Positions 1 through 10,233 are shown, counted from the first letter of the stretch. The stretch: 11,462 nt of DNA from CAMDHY01 sp943372725 (GCA_943372725.1 CALRZT010000136.1:1-11462); one strand, 5' to 3'. Translations and numbers: made by a program. Notes: generated from the sequence alone by a model not told the origin.

Positions 1-3164
<3,164 letters not shown>

Positions 3165-3277
3165 GAGCCCGTCGTCGTTCCCCGCCTCGGGGACGCGCGC
3201 CCCCGCCGCGCGATGAGCAAGAATGGTGCCGCGGGCGCCTCGGATCTGTGGCGGCTGGGGAGGACGCGGCGCGCCGG

Positions 3278-3293
3278 TACGTCAATCGACGTA
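3278..3293. promoter_or_regulatory. 16-bp inverted repeat, candidate operator for urt and/or the kinase gene
   Basis: TACGTC-AATC-GACGTA is a perfect 6-bp inverted repeat with a 4-nt centre. It sits in the only AT-richer part of the divergent intergenic region, about 90 nt before urtA and 115 nt before the kinase start, and directly abuts the TATATG element. Its size and symmetry suit a dimeric regulator such as a response regulator. The DNA-binding protein that might use it is not in the window, so its role is inference. Confidence 0.4.
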
Positions 3294-3370
3294 TATGCCC
3301 ATTTGGCGGTCATGGTCACAGTCGAGGCAGGCGGCAACGGGGCTCGGTGCCGCTTCCAGAACCCAGATCA

Positions 3371-3380
3371 GAGTGAGGAC
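3371..3380 (+). promoter_or_regulatory. Ribosome binding site that sets the urtA start
   Basis: GAGTGAGGAC ends 4 nt before the ATG at 3385 and contains a GAGG core at good spacing. An in-frame ATG at 3463 would give a more ordinary signal peptide but has only a C-rich stretch in front of it. An upstream in-frame ATG at 3223 would place the divergent promoter region inside the gene and add a non-conserved-looking tail. The 3385 start is therefore preferred. Confidence 0.6.
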
Positions 3381-3384
3381 TGCC

Positions 3385-4746
3385 ATGTCTCTAGGCCATC
3401 GCGAGGCGGCACGGACGCTTGCCGATACGGCAACGCGCGCCGTTGCCGCGCTTCCCGCCTCGATGCTCCGCGCCGGCCGTGCCCTCGGGCTCGCCGCCGC
3501 CGTCTCAGCCGCCGCGTTCACGGCCGCCTCCGCGCAGGAAGAGACCATCAAGGTCGGCGTCCTGCATTCGCTCTCCGGCACGATGGCCATCTCCGAGACG
3601 ACCCTCAAGGACGTCATGCTGATGCTCATCGAGGAGCAGAACAAGAAGGGCGGCCTGCTCGGCAAGAAGCTCGAGGCCGTCGTCGTCGACCCGGCCTCCG
3701 ACTGGCCGCGCTTCGCCGAACTCGCCCGCAAGCTGCTGACCGAAGACAAGGTCGCCGCCACCTTCGGCTGCTGGACCTCGGTGTCGCGCAAGTCGGTGTT
3801 GCCGGTCTTCGAGGAGCTGAACGGCATCCTCTTCTATCCCGTGCAGTACGAGGGCGAAGAGTCCTCGAAGAACATCTTCTACACCGGCGCCGCCCCGAAC
3901 CAGCAGGCGATCCCGGCCGTCGACTACCTCGCCGCCGAGGGTGTCGAGCGCTGGGTGCTCGCCGGCACCGACTACGTCTATCCGCGCACCACCAACAAGA
4001 TCCTCGAGGCCTACCTGAAGGCCCAGGGTGTCGCCGACGAAGACATCATGATCAACTACACGCCGTTCGGTCATTCCGACTGGCAGAACATCGTCGCCGA
4101 CATCAAGAAGTTCGGCTCGGCCGGCAAGAAGACGGCGGTGGTCTCGACCATCAACGGCGACGCCAACGTGCCGTTCTACAAGGAGCTGGCGAACCAGGGC
4201 ATCAAGGCGACCGACATCCCGGTGGTGGCGTTCTCGGTCGGTGAGGAAGAGCTCGCCGGTCTCGACACGCAGCCGCTGGTCGGCCACCTCGCCGCCTGGA
4301 ACTACTTCATGAGCGTCGATACGCCGGAGAACGAGGAGTTCATCAAGACCTGGCAGACGTTCATCAAGAACGACAAGCGCGTCACCAACGACCCGATGGA
4401 AGCCCACGTCATCGGCTTCAACATGTGGGTCGCGGCGGTCGAGAAGGCCGGCACCACGGAGCCCGATGCGGTCATCGACGCGATGATCGGCGTCGCCGTG
4501 CCGAACCTCACCGGCGGTCTCTCGGCGATGATGCCGAACCACCACATCACCAAGCCGGTGCTGATCGGCGAGATCCAGGGCGACGGCCAGTTCGACGTCG
4601 TCTGGGAGACCTCGGGCCTCGTCGTCGGCGACGAGTGGTCTGACTTCCTGCCCGACTCGAAGGACCTGATCTCCGACTGGCGGGCGCCGATGAAGTGCGG
4701 AAACTTCAACGTCGCCACCGGCAAGTGCGGCGGCGCCACCCAGTGA
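3385..4746 (+). CDS. urtA: Urea ABC transporter, periplasmic urea-binding protein UrtA
   Basis: A 453-residue exported binding protein that captures urea (possibly also short amides) in the periplasm and delivers it to the UrtBC permease. The first ~50 residues form a long signal peptide: a charged N-region (1-29), a hydrophobic core (about 33-48) and an ASA-Q cleavage site after residue 50. The mature part starts EETIKVGVLHSLSGTMAISE and continues with the type I periplasmic-binding fold of the branched-chain amino acid/amide family (Peripla_BP_5). Typical UrtA stretches include TFGCWTSVSRKSVLPVFE, LFYPVQYEGEESS and GAAPNQQAIPA. Its length is close to the usual UrtA size once the long leader is allowed for. 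It is first in a five-gene operon, followed by a 158-nt spacer with hairpins that probably lower downstream expression. The N-region of the leader is longer than usual; M27 (3463) is an alternative start. The closest alternative family is the amide-binding FmdD type, but the all-Urt gene set favours urea. Confidence 0.95.
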   Translation: MSLGHREAARTLADTATRAVAALPASMLRAGRALGLAAAVSAAAFTAASAQEETIKVGVLHSLSGTMAISETTLKDVMLMLIEEQNKKGGLLGKKLEAVVVDPASDWPRFAELARKLLTEDKVAATFGCWTSVSRKSVLPVFEELNGILFYPVQYEGEESSKNIFYTGAAPNQQAIPAVDYLAAEGVERWVLAGTDYVYPRTTNKILEAYLKAQGVADEDIMINYTPFGHSDWQNIVADIKKFGSAGKKTAVVSTINGDANVPFYKELANQGIKATDIPVVAFSVGEEELAGLDTQPLVGHLAAWNYFMSVDTPENEEFIKTWQTFIKNDKRVTNDPMEAHVIGFNMWVAAVEKAGTTEPDAVIDAMIGVAVPNLTGGLSAMMPNHHITKPVLIGEIQGDGQFDVVWETSGLVVGDEWSDFLPDSKDLISDWRAPMKCGNFNVATGKCGGATQ

Positions 4747-4754
4747 TGTGAGGC

Positions 4755-4790
4755 ATCCCCGCGCGCCCATGGGGTGGGCGGCGCGGGGAT
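4755..4790 (+). terminator. Strong hairpin just after urtA, likely attenuator or mRNA-stabilising structure
   Basis: ATCCCCGCGC (4755-4764) pairs perfectly with GCGCGGGGAT (4781-4790). After a single bulged G at 4780, GCCCA (4765-4769) pairs with TGGGC (4775-4779), closing a 5-nt loop. The 15-bp stem starts 8 nt after the urtA stop and is followed by TGCTTCTC, which is only moderately T-rich. This fits a partial terminator or a 3'-end stabiliser that gives more binding protein than permease, a common pattern in ABC operons. Confidence 0.6.
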
Positions 4791-4816
4791 TGCTTCTCGA
4801 CACGACGCCAGACGTC

Positions 4817-4848
4817 GGCGGCGGGCGGAGGTTCTTCCGCCCGCCGCC
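4817..4848 (+). other. Second perfect 13-bp hairpin in the urtA-urtB spacer
   Basis: GGCGGCGGGCGGA (4817-4829) and TCCGCCCGCCGCC (4836-4848) are exact reverse complements around the 6-nt loop GGTTCT. No T-run follows (ACCCCCGG), so it is not a standard intrinsic terminator. It lies 26 nt downstream of the first hairpin and 56 nt before the urtB start. It may block exonuclease decay or slow the polymerase, or be a processing site. Role inferred. Confidence 0.5.
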
Positions 4849-4904
4849 ACCCCCGGCCCGCCCCTGCGGCGCCGGATGGATCGAAGGCCGGGAGCGCTCA
4901 CCGC

Positions 4905-6527
4905 ATGTCCATGTTCCGCAAGGCGCTGACGACCCTCCTCGTGATGCTGGCGCTGGTCGCCGCTCCGGTGATGGCGCAGACATCGACCGAGACGCTGCGT
5001 CCCCTCGTCGACGCGCTCGGCCAGGGCGGCTTCGACGGCGCCGAGAAGGCGATCGGCGACCTCGCCGCCACCGGAGATCCGGCAGTCCTGCCTATTCTCG
5101 AGGCACTCGGTGCCGGCGACCTCAACGTTCGCAAGGCCGACAAGCGCGTCGTGCTGGTGCGCGAAGAAGGTGGCGCCGACGTTGCCGTCGACCCGCTGAC
5201 CGGCGAGGTGCTCGGTCCGGTCGGCCGCCGCGACACCGACCGCATCCGCGTCAACAACCGCCTGCGCAGCGCCATCGCCGCCGCCGTCGCCGGCCTCAGC
5301 CTGCGCGCGAGCGACCCTCAGGTGCGCATCACCTCGGCGGAATCGATGTTCAAGGCGGCCGATCCGGCGATGGTGCCGGCGCTGGCGTCCGCCGCGGCCG
5401 ACGAGGAGAACGCCACCGTCCGGGCGCGCCTCGAGCAGGCGCTCGGCGCCTCGGTGCTGCGCTCCGACGCCTCCGACGATGAGAAGATCGCCGCGATCGG
5501 CGTGGTGGCGGCGCGCGGCGACCGCGACGCCCTCTCGCTGCTGAACAGCATCGCCTCGGAAGCCCCGGGGCCGGTGCAGCAGGCGGCGGCCGATGCCGCC
5601 GCCGGCATCGAATCGAGCCTCGCCGTCTGGGGGGCGGCGCAGAACGTCTGGTACGGCGTCTCGCTCGGCTCGGTGCTGCTGCTCGCCGCCATCGGGCTCG
5701 CCATCACCTTCGGCGTGATGGGCGTCATCAACATGGCGCATGGCGAGATGGTGATGATCGGCGCCTACACGACGTTCGTCGTGCAGGAGATCATCCGCAC
5801 CTCGTTTCCCGGCCTGTTCGACTGGTCGCTGGCGATCGCCCTGCCGCTCGCCTTCTGCGTCTCCGGCCTCGTCGGCATCGCGATCGAGCGCTCGGTGATC
5901 CGCTGGCTCTACGGCCGGCCGCTGGAGACTCTGCTCGCCACCTGGGGCATCTCGCTGATCCTGCAGCAGGCGGTGCGCACCGCCTTCGGACCCTCGAACC
6001 GCGAGGTCGGCAACCCGTCGTGGATGTCGGGCTCGTTCGAGATCGGCCAGCTGTCGATCACCTACGGGCGGCTGTGGATCGTCGTCTTCTCGCTCTGCGT
6101 CTTCGCCGCCCTGATGCTCCTGATGCGCTACACGCCGTTCGGGCTGCAGATGCGCGCCGTCACCCAGAACCGGCGGATGGCCTCGGTGATGGGCATCCGC
6201 ACGCCGTGGGTCGACGCGATGACCTTCGGCCTCGGATCGGGCATCGCCGGCATTGCCGGGGTGGCGCTCTCGCAGATCGACAACGTCAGCCCCAACCTCG
6301 GCCAGAGCTACATCATCGACAGTTTCATGGTGGTGGTGTTCGGCGGGGTCGGAAACCTCTGGGGGACGCTCGTCGGCGCACTGACCCTCGGTGTCGTCAA
6401 CAAGTTCCTCGAGCCCTATGCCGGGGCGGTGCTCGGCAAGATCCTGGTGCTCGTCTTCATCATCCTGTTCATCCAGAAGCGTCCCCGCGGGCTGTTCGCC
6501 CTCAAGGGCCGGGCGGTGGAAGCATGA
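4905..6527 (+). CDS. urtB: Urea ABC transporter permease UrtB with long N-terminal extension
   Basis: A 540-residue inner-membrane permease that forms half of the urea channel with UrtC. Residues 1-24 are a signal peptide (hydrophobic 9-22, VMA-Q cleavage). Residues about 25-238 are a soluble Ala-rich helical stretch with repeats of the kind DPAVLPILEALGAGDLNVR and PALASAAADEENATVRARLE, which look HEAT-like and should lie in the periplasm. Residues about 240-540 are the LivH-type permease (BPD_transp_2) with signature GVINMAHGEMVMIGAYT at 273-289. Proteobacterial UrtB proteins commonly carry such an extension, whereas LivH-type permeases are about 300 residues. The start at 4905 has GGGAG 10 nt upstream; an in-frame ATG at 4911 is an alternative. 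The stop overlaps the urtC start by 4 nt (ATGA), suggesting translational coupling. Confidence 0.95.
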   Translation: MSMFRKALTTLLVMLALVAAPVMAQTSTETLRPLVDALGQGGFDGAEKAIGDLAATGDPAVLPILEALGAGDLNVRKADKRVVLVREEGGADVAVDPLTGEVLGPVGRRDTDRIRVNNRLRSAIAAAVAGLSLRASDPQVRITSAESMFKAADPAMVPALASAAADEENATVRARLEQALGASVLRSDASDDEKIAAIGVVAARGDRDALSLLNSIASEAPGPVQQAAADAAAGIESSLAVWGAAQNVWYGVSLGSVLLLAAIGLAITFGVMGVINMAHGEMVMIGAYTTFVVQEIIRTSFPGLFDWSLAIALPLAFCVSGLVGIAIERSVIRWLYGRPLETLLATWGISLILQQAVRTAFGPSNREVGNPSWMSGSFEIGQLSITYGRLWIVVFSLCVFAALMLLMRYTPFGLQMRAVTQNRRMASVMGIRTPWVDAMTFGLGSGIAGIAGVALSQIDNVSPNLGQSYIIDSFMVVVFGGVGNLWGTLVGALTLGVVNKFLEPYAGAVLGKILVLVFIILFIQKRPRGLFALKGRAVEA

Positions 6528-7684
6528 TCGCCCGCAAGCTCCTCGGCGACGGCGGCGTCCTCGTCCTCGTCGGCCTGCTCGTGCTGGCTGCCGTCCTGGT
6601 GCCGCTCGCCAACCTCACGCTTTCGCCCGACAGCCCGCTGCACGTCTCGAACACCTCGGTGCAGCTGTTCGGCAAGTACCTCGCCTTTGCGATGCTGGCG
6701 CTGTCGGTCGACCTCGTCTGGGGCTACTGCGGCATCCTCTCGCTCGGCCACGGCGCCTTCTTCGCCCTCGGCGGCTACGCCATGGGCATGTACCTGATGC
6801 GGCAGATCGGCGACCGCGGCGTCTATGCCAATCCGGACCTGCCGGACTTCATGGTCTTCCTCAACTGGCAGGAACTGCCCTGGTACTGGTACGGCTTCGA
6901 CATGTTCTGGTTCGCCATGCTGATGGCGATGGTGGTGCCGGGGCTGCTCGCCTTCGTCTTCGGCTGGTTCGCCTTCCGCTCGCGCGTCACCGGCGTCTAT
7001 CTGTCGATCATCACCCAGGCGATGACGTTCGCGCTGCTGCTCGCCTTCTTCCGCAACGACATGGGCTTTGGCGGCAACAACGGCCTGACCGACTTCAAGG
7101 ACATCCTCGGCTACAACATCCAGGCGAACACGACGCGGGCGGCGCTGTTCGCGGCCACCGCGCTGACGCTCGCCGGGGCGCTCCTCGTCTGCCGCTTCAT
7201 CACCCGCTCGAAGCTCGGCAAGGTGCTCATCGCCATCCGCAACGCCGAGAGCCGGACGCGCTTCATCGGCTACCGGGTGGAGCACTACAAGCTGTTCGTC
7301 TGGACGCTGTCGGCGGTGATGGCCGGCATCGCAGGCGCCCTCTACGTGCCGCAGGTCGGCATCATCAATCCGAGCGAATTCGCCCCGGCGAACTCGATCG
7401 AAGCGGTGATCTGGGTGGCGGTCGGCGGGCGCGGCACGCTCGTTGGCGCGGTCATCGGCGCCTTCCTGGTCAACTGGGGCAAGACGACGTTCACGAGCGT
7501 GCTGCCGGACTTCTGGCTGTTCGCGCTCGGCGCGCTGTTCGTCGCCGTGACGCTGTTCCTGCCGAAGGGCATCGTTGGGCTGATCGCCAAGCTGACCCGC
7601 CGGCGGGCGGCGCGGCCGGCGCCGCCGGCCGATTCTGAGGCTGGCGTCGGCACCGCCGCCGACGCTCGCGCCGCGGCGGAGTGA
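6524..7684 (+). CDS. urtC: Urea ABC transporter permease UrtC
   Basis: A 386-residue LivM-type integral membrane permease, the partner of UrtB in the urea translocation pore. A first hydrophobic helix lies at about 11-30, and the family signature GYCGILSLGHGAFFALGGY at 67-85. Further helices run through about 125-370. The cytoplasmic EAA-like loop that should contact the ATPases is visible around SKLGKVLIAIRNAESRTRF (about 224-242). The C-terminal ~30 residues are a basic then Ala/Pro/Asp-rich tail (RRRAARPAPPADSEAG onward), probably disordered and cytoplasmic. The start is fixed by the ATGA overlap with urtB; no separate strong ribosome site is needed if translation is coupled. The stop TGA overlaps a GTG at 7681 that could in principle start urtD. 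The length is normal for UrtC. Confidence 0.95.
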   Translation: MIARKLLGDGGVLVLVGLLVLAAVLVPLANLTLSPDSPLHVSNTSVQLFGKYLAFAMLALSVDLVWGYCGILSLGHGAFFALGGYAMGMYLMRQIGDRGVYANPDLPDFMVFLNWQELPWYWYGFDMFWFAMLMAMVVPGLLAFVFGWFAFRSRVTGVYLSIITQAMTFALLLAFFRNDMGFGGNNGLTDFKDILGYNIQANTTRAALFAATALTLAGALLVCRFITRSKLGKVLIAIRNAESRTRFIGYRVEHYKLFVWTLSAVMAGIAGALYVPQVGIINPSEFAPANSIEAVIWVAVGGRGTLVGAVIGAFLVNWGKTTFTSVLPDFWLFALGALFVAVTLFLPKGIVGLIAKLTRRRAARPAPPADSEAGVGTAADARAAAE

Positions 7685-7689
7685 GAACC

Positions 7690-8451
7690 ATGACCGACAC
7701 CGCCGTCATCGCCGAGGACTCGCTCCTCTATCTCGACCACGTCTCGGTTTCCTTCGACGGCTTCCGGGCGCTGAACAACCTGTCGCTTGTCCTGCAGCCC
7801 GGCGAGATGCGGGCGATCATCGGCCCGAACGGCGCCGGCAAGACGACGATGATGGACGTCATCACCGGCAAGACCCGCCCCGACGACGGCGACGTCGTCT
7901 TCGACGGCCGCGTCGATCTTCGTAAGCTCGACGAGGCCTCGATCGCCAGCCTCGGCATCGGCCGCAAGTTCCAGAAACCGACGGTGTTCGAGAGCCACAC
8001 GGTCGAGGACAACCTTCTGCTCGCGCTCAAAAGCCCGCGCTCGCCGTGGGCGAGCCTGCGCCATCGCCTCTCCGGCATCGAGCGCGACCGGTTGGAGGAG
8101 CTCCTGTCGCTCATTCGCCTGACGCACCGTCGCGCCGCACTCGCCGCCGATCTGAGCCACGGCCAGAAGCAGTGGCTGGAGATCGGCATGCTGCTCGCGC
8201 AGGAGCCGAAGCTCTTGCTCGTCGACGAGCCGGTCGCCGGCATGACCGACGCCGAGACGGCCGAGACCGCCTCGCTGCTGGTCGAGATCAACAAGACCCG
8301 CTCGGTGGTCGTGGTCGAGCACGACATGACCTTCGTGCGCGACCTCGGCGTCAAGGTGACGGTGCTGCACGAGGGCTCGGTGCTGGCCGAGGGCTCGCTC
8401 GACCACGTCTCGAACGACCAGCGCGTCATCGAAGTCTATCTGGGGAGGTGA
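7690..8451 (+). CDS. urtD: Urea ABC transporter ATP-binding protein UrtD
   Basis: A 253-residue cytoplasmic ATPase (LivG-like) that powers urea import together with UrtE. It shows Walker A GPNGAGKT (45-52), Q-loop Gln95 in RKFQKPTVF, the UrtD-type signature LSHGQKQWLEIG (155-166) with His in place of the usual second Gly/Ser, Walker B LLLVDE (175-180) with catalytic Glu180, and switch His211 in VVVVEHDMT. All ATP-hydrolysis residues are present. The ATG at 7690 has GGAGTGAG about 5-8 nt upstream. A GTG at 7681 would add three residues (MRT) and overlap the urtC stop, but it would use part of that ribosome site. It lies 5 nt after urtC and 5 nt before urtE in one transcription unit. Confidence 0.95.
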   Translation: MTDTAVIAEDSLLYLDHVSVSFDGFRALNNLSLVLQPGEMRAIIGPNGAGKTTMMDVITGKTRPDDGDVVFDGRVDLRKLDEASIASLGIGRKFQKPTVFESHTVEDNLLLALKSPRSPWASLRHRLSGIERDRLEELLSLIRLTHRRAALAADLSHGQKQWLEIGMLLAQEPKLLLVDEPVAGMTDAETAETASLLVEINKTRSVVVVEHDMTFVRDLGVKVTVLHEGSVLAEGSLDHVSNDQRVIEVYLGR

Positions 8452-8456
8452 GGGCG

Positions 8457-9158
8457 ATGCTTCAGGTCCGGTCCGTCAACCTCCACTACGGCGCCGCGCA
8501 GGCGCTGAAGTCTGTCTCGCTGAAGGCCGAGGTGGGGAAGGTCACCTGCATCCTCGGCCGCAACGGCGTCGGCAAGACGTCGCTCTTGAGGGCGATCGCC
8601 GGCGTGCAGCCGATCTCCGCCGGCACGATCGACTGGGAGGGCGCGCCGCTCGGGCGCATCCCGTCCTACGACCGGGCGCGCCGCGGCATCGCCATGGTGC
8701 CGCAGGGCCGCGAGATCTTCCCGCTGCTGTCGGTGAAGGAGAACCTCGAGACCGGCTATGCGCCGCTCGCCCGCCGCGACCGCACCGTGCCGGAGACGAT
8801 CTTCGAGCTCTTCCCGGTGCTGAAGTCGATGCTCGGCCGGCGCGGCGGCGACCTCTCCGGCGGCCAGCAGCAGCAGCTCGCCATCGGCCGGGCACTCGTC
8901 ACGCGGCCGCGGCTGCTCCTCCTCGACGAGCCGACCGAGGGCATCCAGCCCTCGATCATCAAGGACATCGGCCGCGCCATCGAGTGGCTGCGCGACCAGG
9001 GGACGATGGCGATCGTGCTGGTCGAGCAGTACTTCGACTTCGCCCGCGACCTCGCCGACGACTTCGTCGTCCTCGACCGCGGCGAGGTGGTGGTCGCCGG
9101 CGACCGCGCCGTGATGGCCCGCGACGAGGCGGAGGTGCGGCGGCACCTGACGGTGTGA
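8457..9158 (+). CDS. urtE: Urea ABC transporter ATP-binding protein UrtE
   Basis: A 233-residue cytoplasmic ATPase (LivF-like), the second nucleotide-binding subunit of the urea importer. Walker A is GRNGVGKT (34-41), Q-loop Gln83 lies in MVPQGREIFPLL, the signature is LSGGQQQQLAIGRAL (133-147) and Walker B is LLLLDEPTEGIQP from 153. At the switch position there is Gln191 (VLVEQYFDFA) instead of His; this is usual for the UrtE/LivF branch and does not mean inactivity. A strong ribosome site, GGGGAGGTGAGG, sits just before the ATG and spans the urtD stop. It is the last gene of the operon: the next gene is on the other strand, only 24 nt away, and I see no clear terminator between them. Confidence 0.95.
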   Translation: MLQVRSVNLHYGAAQALKSVSLKAEVGKVTCILGRNGVGKTSLLRAIAGVQPISAGTIDWEGAPLGRIPSYDRARRGIAMVPQGREIFPLLSVKENLETGYAPLARRDRTVPETIFELFPVLKSMLGRRGGDLSGGQQQQLAIGRALVTRPRLLLLDEPTEGIQPSIIKDIGRAIEWLRDQGTMAIVLVEQYFDFARDLADDFVVLDRGEVVVAGDRAVMARDEAEVRRHLTV

Positions 9159-9182
9159 GCCGGCGAGCGATGCGTCGGGACG

Positions 9183-10097
9183 TCAGTGCGGGCCCTGCAG
9201 CACCGGCATGACGACGAGGCTCAGCTGATGCTGCGGCTTCCAGCGGTTGGCGTTCACCGCCATCAGTTCGTATTGAAGCATGAACTTCACCGCCTGGTGG
9301 CCGAAGTAGGTCGTCTTGGCGACGTCGAGCCCGACCGGGACGTTCCAGACGCCGCCGCCACGGCGCCACGTGTATTCGATCGTCGGCCGGCCAAGGCCGA
9401 CTTGCCAGCCATCCTGCAGGAAGCGCTGGAAGTTATACTCGATCTGGACCTGCCCCGCCTGCTGCCGCTGGCGGGCCGTAGCGAAGCCGACCTTCACGGT
9501 CACCGACGCGACGTGGTCCTTCGTCTTGATCCTCGCCACGCCGCCGGGGCCGAACTGCCACTGGTTCACGGCCAGGTCCCGGTCTGTCGATACGGGCAAC
9601 GAGAAATAGGGACCGAGCGCCCAGGCGAAGACGCCGCGTGTCACCGGGCCGACGGCGGCGAGGTATGTGAAGTTCTCGACCCCCGTCGCCTGGGTATTGT
9701 CAGCGGTTCCCTCGCTCGCCAGCGTCAGGGTTGGCAAGTTCAGCAGAAGCCAGCGATCGTCGAAGGTGACGGGCATCGAGGGCTGGACCTCGATCGAGAA
9801 CTGGTTCGACTGCCGGTACGGCACCGACGGCGTGTCGGTGAAGCCGAACGTGATCGGTACGATCCAGACGTCCGAGGTCGGGTCGCTCGTCTCGCGCGCC
9901 AGCGTATCGACGGACGCGGGCTCACGGCTGGGGGCCGGCTCGGCGATCGCCTCGCGTGCGGTAAGGGCCGCGACGACCGCAAACACAAGGCAGGCACCGT
10001 TTTGGACCTGGCGCAGGGTTCGGGGCTGTGCCGCAGCCGCGACCGCCGAACAGTCTCCGGCCGCAGACGCGTCGTCGTCGACGCAAGGCATGGCCAC
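9183..10097 (-). CDS. Exported protein, probable outer-membrane beta-barrel of unknown role
   Basis: A 304-residue protein read from GTG at 10097-10095; ATG at 10091 is an alternative two codons in. GGGGGAGG lies about 9 nt before the GTG, which favours the longer form. A long N-region (about 1-33) precedes a hydrophobic stretch LVFAVVAALTA (37-47) and a plausible AIA-EPA signal cleavage after residue 52. The mature part has alternating polar/hydrophobic strands rich in Trp, Tyr, Phe and Gly, such as VWIVPITFGF, FAWALGPYFSLPV, QWQFGPGGVARI, QVQIEYNFQRFLQDGWQVGL, YTWRRGGGVWNVPVG and LSLVVMPVL near the C-terminus. The pattern resembles the poorly characterised outer-membrane family related to the Phenol_MetA_deg group, often mis-named neuromedin U. 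No catalytic motif is visible. It is convergent with urtE and divergent from the monooxygenase, so probably a separate transcription unit. Beta-barrel assignment is moderately sure; substrate unknown. Confidence 0.75.
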   Translation of the reverse strand: MAMPCVDDDASAAGDCSAVAAAAQPRTLRQVQNGACLVFAVVAALTAREAIAEPAPSREPASVDTLARETSDPTSDVWIVPITFGFTDTPSVPYRQSNQFSIEVQPSMPVTFDDRWLLLNLPTLTLASEGTADNTQATGVENFTYLAAVGPVTRGVFAWALGPYFSLPVSTDRDLAVNQWQFGPGGVARIKTKDHVASVTVKVGFATARQRQQAGQVQIEYNFQRFLQDGWQVGLGRPTIEYTWRRGGGVWNVPVGLDVAKTTYFGHQAVKFMLQYELMAVNANRWKPQHQLSLVVMPVLQGPH

Positions 10098-10114
10098 GTT
10101 GGCGATCCTCCCCC

Positions 10115-10127
10115 CTTGCGCCGCAAG
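10115..10127. promoter_or_regulatory. 13-bp palindrome upstream of the beta-barrel gene, candidate operator
   Basis: CTTGCG-C-CGCAAG is a perfect 6-bp inverted repeat around one base. It lies next to the ribosome site of the beta-barrel gene (start 10097) and about 107 nt before the monooxygenase ATG. It could be an operator for a small dimeric repressor or form a short leader hairpin. No regulator gene is in view to pair with it. Confidence 0.3.
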
Positions 10128-10177
10128 CCTATGACAAGCCCCGGAACGCTACAACAGCCGGGCTGCTGCGGTGCGCC

Positions 10178-10206
10178 TTGACGCTCCATGAGGGGCGTGC
10201 GCCAAT
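10178..10206 (+). promoter_or_regulatory. Weak candidate promoter for the FAD monooxygenase gene
   Basis: TTGACG (10178-10183) matches the -35 consensus at five of six bases and is followed, after 17 nt, by GCCAAT (10201-10206), which fits the -10 poorly (three of six). Transcription would start near 10213, giving a short leader before the ATG at 10234. Poor -10 boxes are normal in high-GC alphaproteobacteria, so this is suggestive only. The rest of the 136-nt divergent spacer 10098-10233 holds no gene that I can see. Confidence 0.3.
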
Positions 10207-10233
10207 CCGCGCTCTCTTCGGGGGAGAACCGCC

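Larger units (their letters stand above)
3165..3384. promoter_or_regulatory. Divergent promoter region between the transporter-kinase gene and urtA
   Basis: These 220 nt separate two genes transcribed away from each other, so both promoters should lie here. Most of the stretch is as GC-rich as the coding DNA. The clear exception is an AT-richer island at about 3278-3310 with TATATG on the plus strand (3292-3297) and the sequence CATATACG on the minus strand. I could not assign a convincing -35/-10 pair or a sigma-54 GG/GC site on either strand. A shared control region is inferred from the arrangement, not shown. Confidence 0.5.

Noticed and set aside
3331..3357. Possible leader hairpin (GCGGCA with TGCCGC) upstream of urtA
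   Set aside because: The stem is only 6 bp with an 11-nt loop, expected by chance in DNA this GC-rich.
3223..3384. Upstream extension of urtA from the ATG at 3223
   Set aside because: It would put the inverted repeat and likely promoters inside the coding region and give a very long non-signal-like N-terminus. The ATG at 3385 has a good ribosome site.
3505..4983. 492-residue minus-strand frame opposite urtA
   Set aside because: An antisense shadow: Asp/Arg/Val-rich with no domain, while the plus strand is a clear UrtA.
4302..5741. 479-residue minus-strand frame across the urtA end and urtB start
   Set aside because: It crosses two real genes and the hairpin spacer, and its composition is that of an antisense shadow.
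9024..9032. Missing switch histidine in UrtE (Gln191) as a sign of a dead ATPase
   Set aside because: Gln at this position is the normal state in the UrtE/LivF branch, and Walker A, Walker B and the signature motif are intact.
9159..9182. Possible bidirectional terminator between urtE and the convergent gene
   Set aside because: Only 24 nt are available and I found no stem with adequate length or a T-run there.
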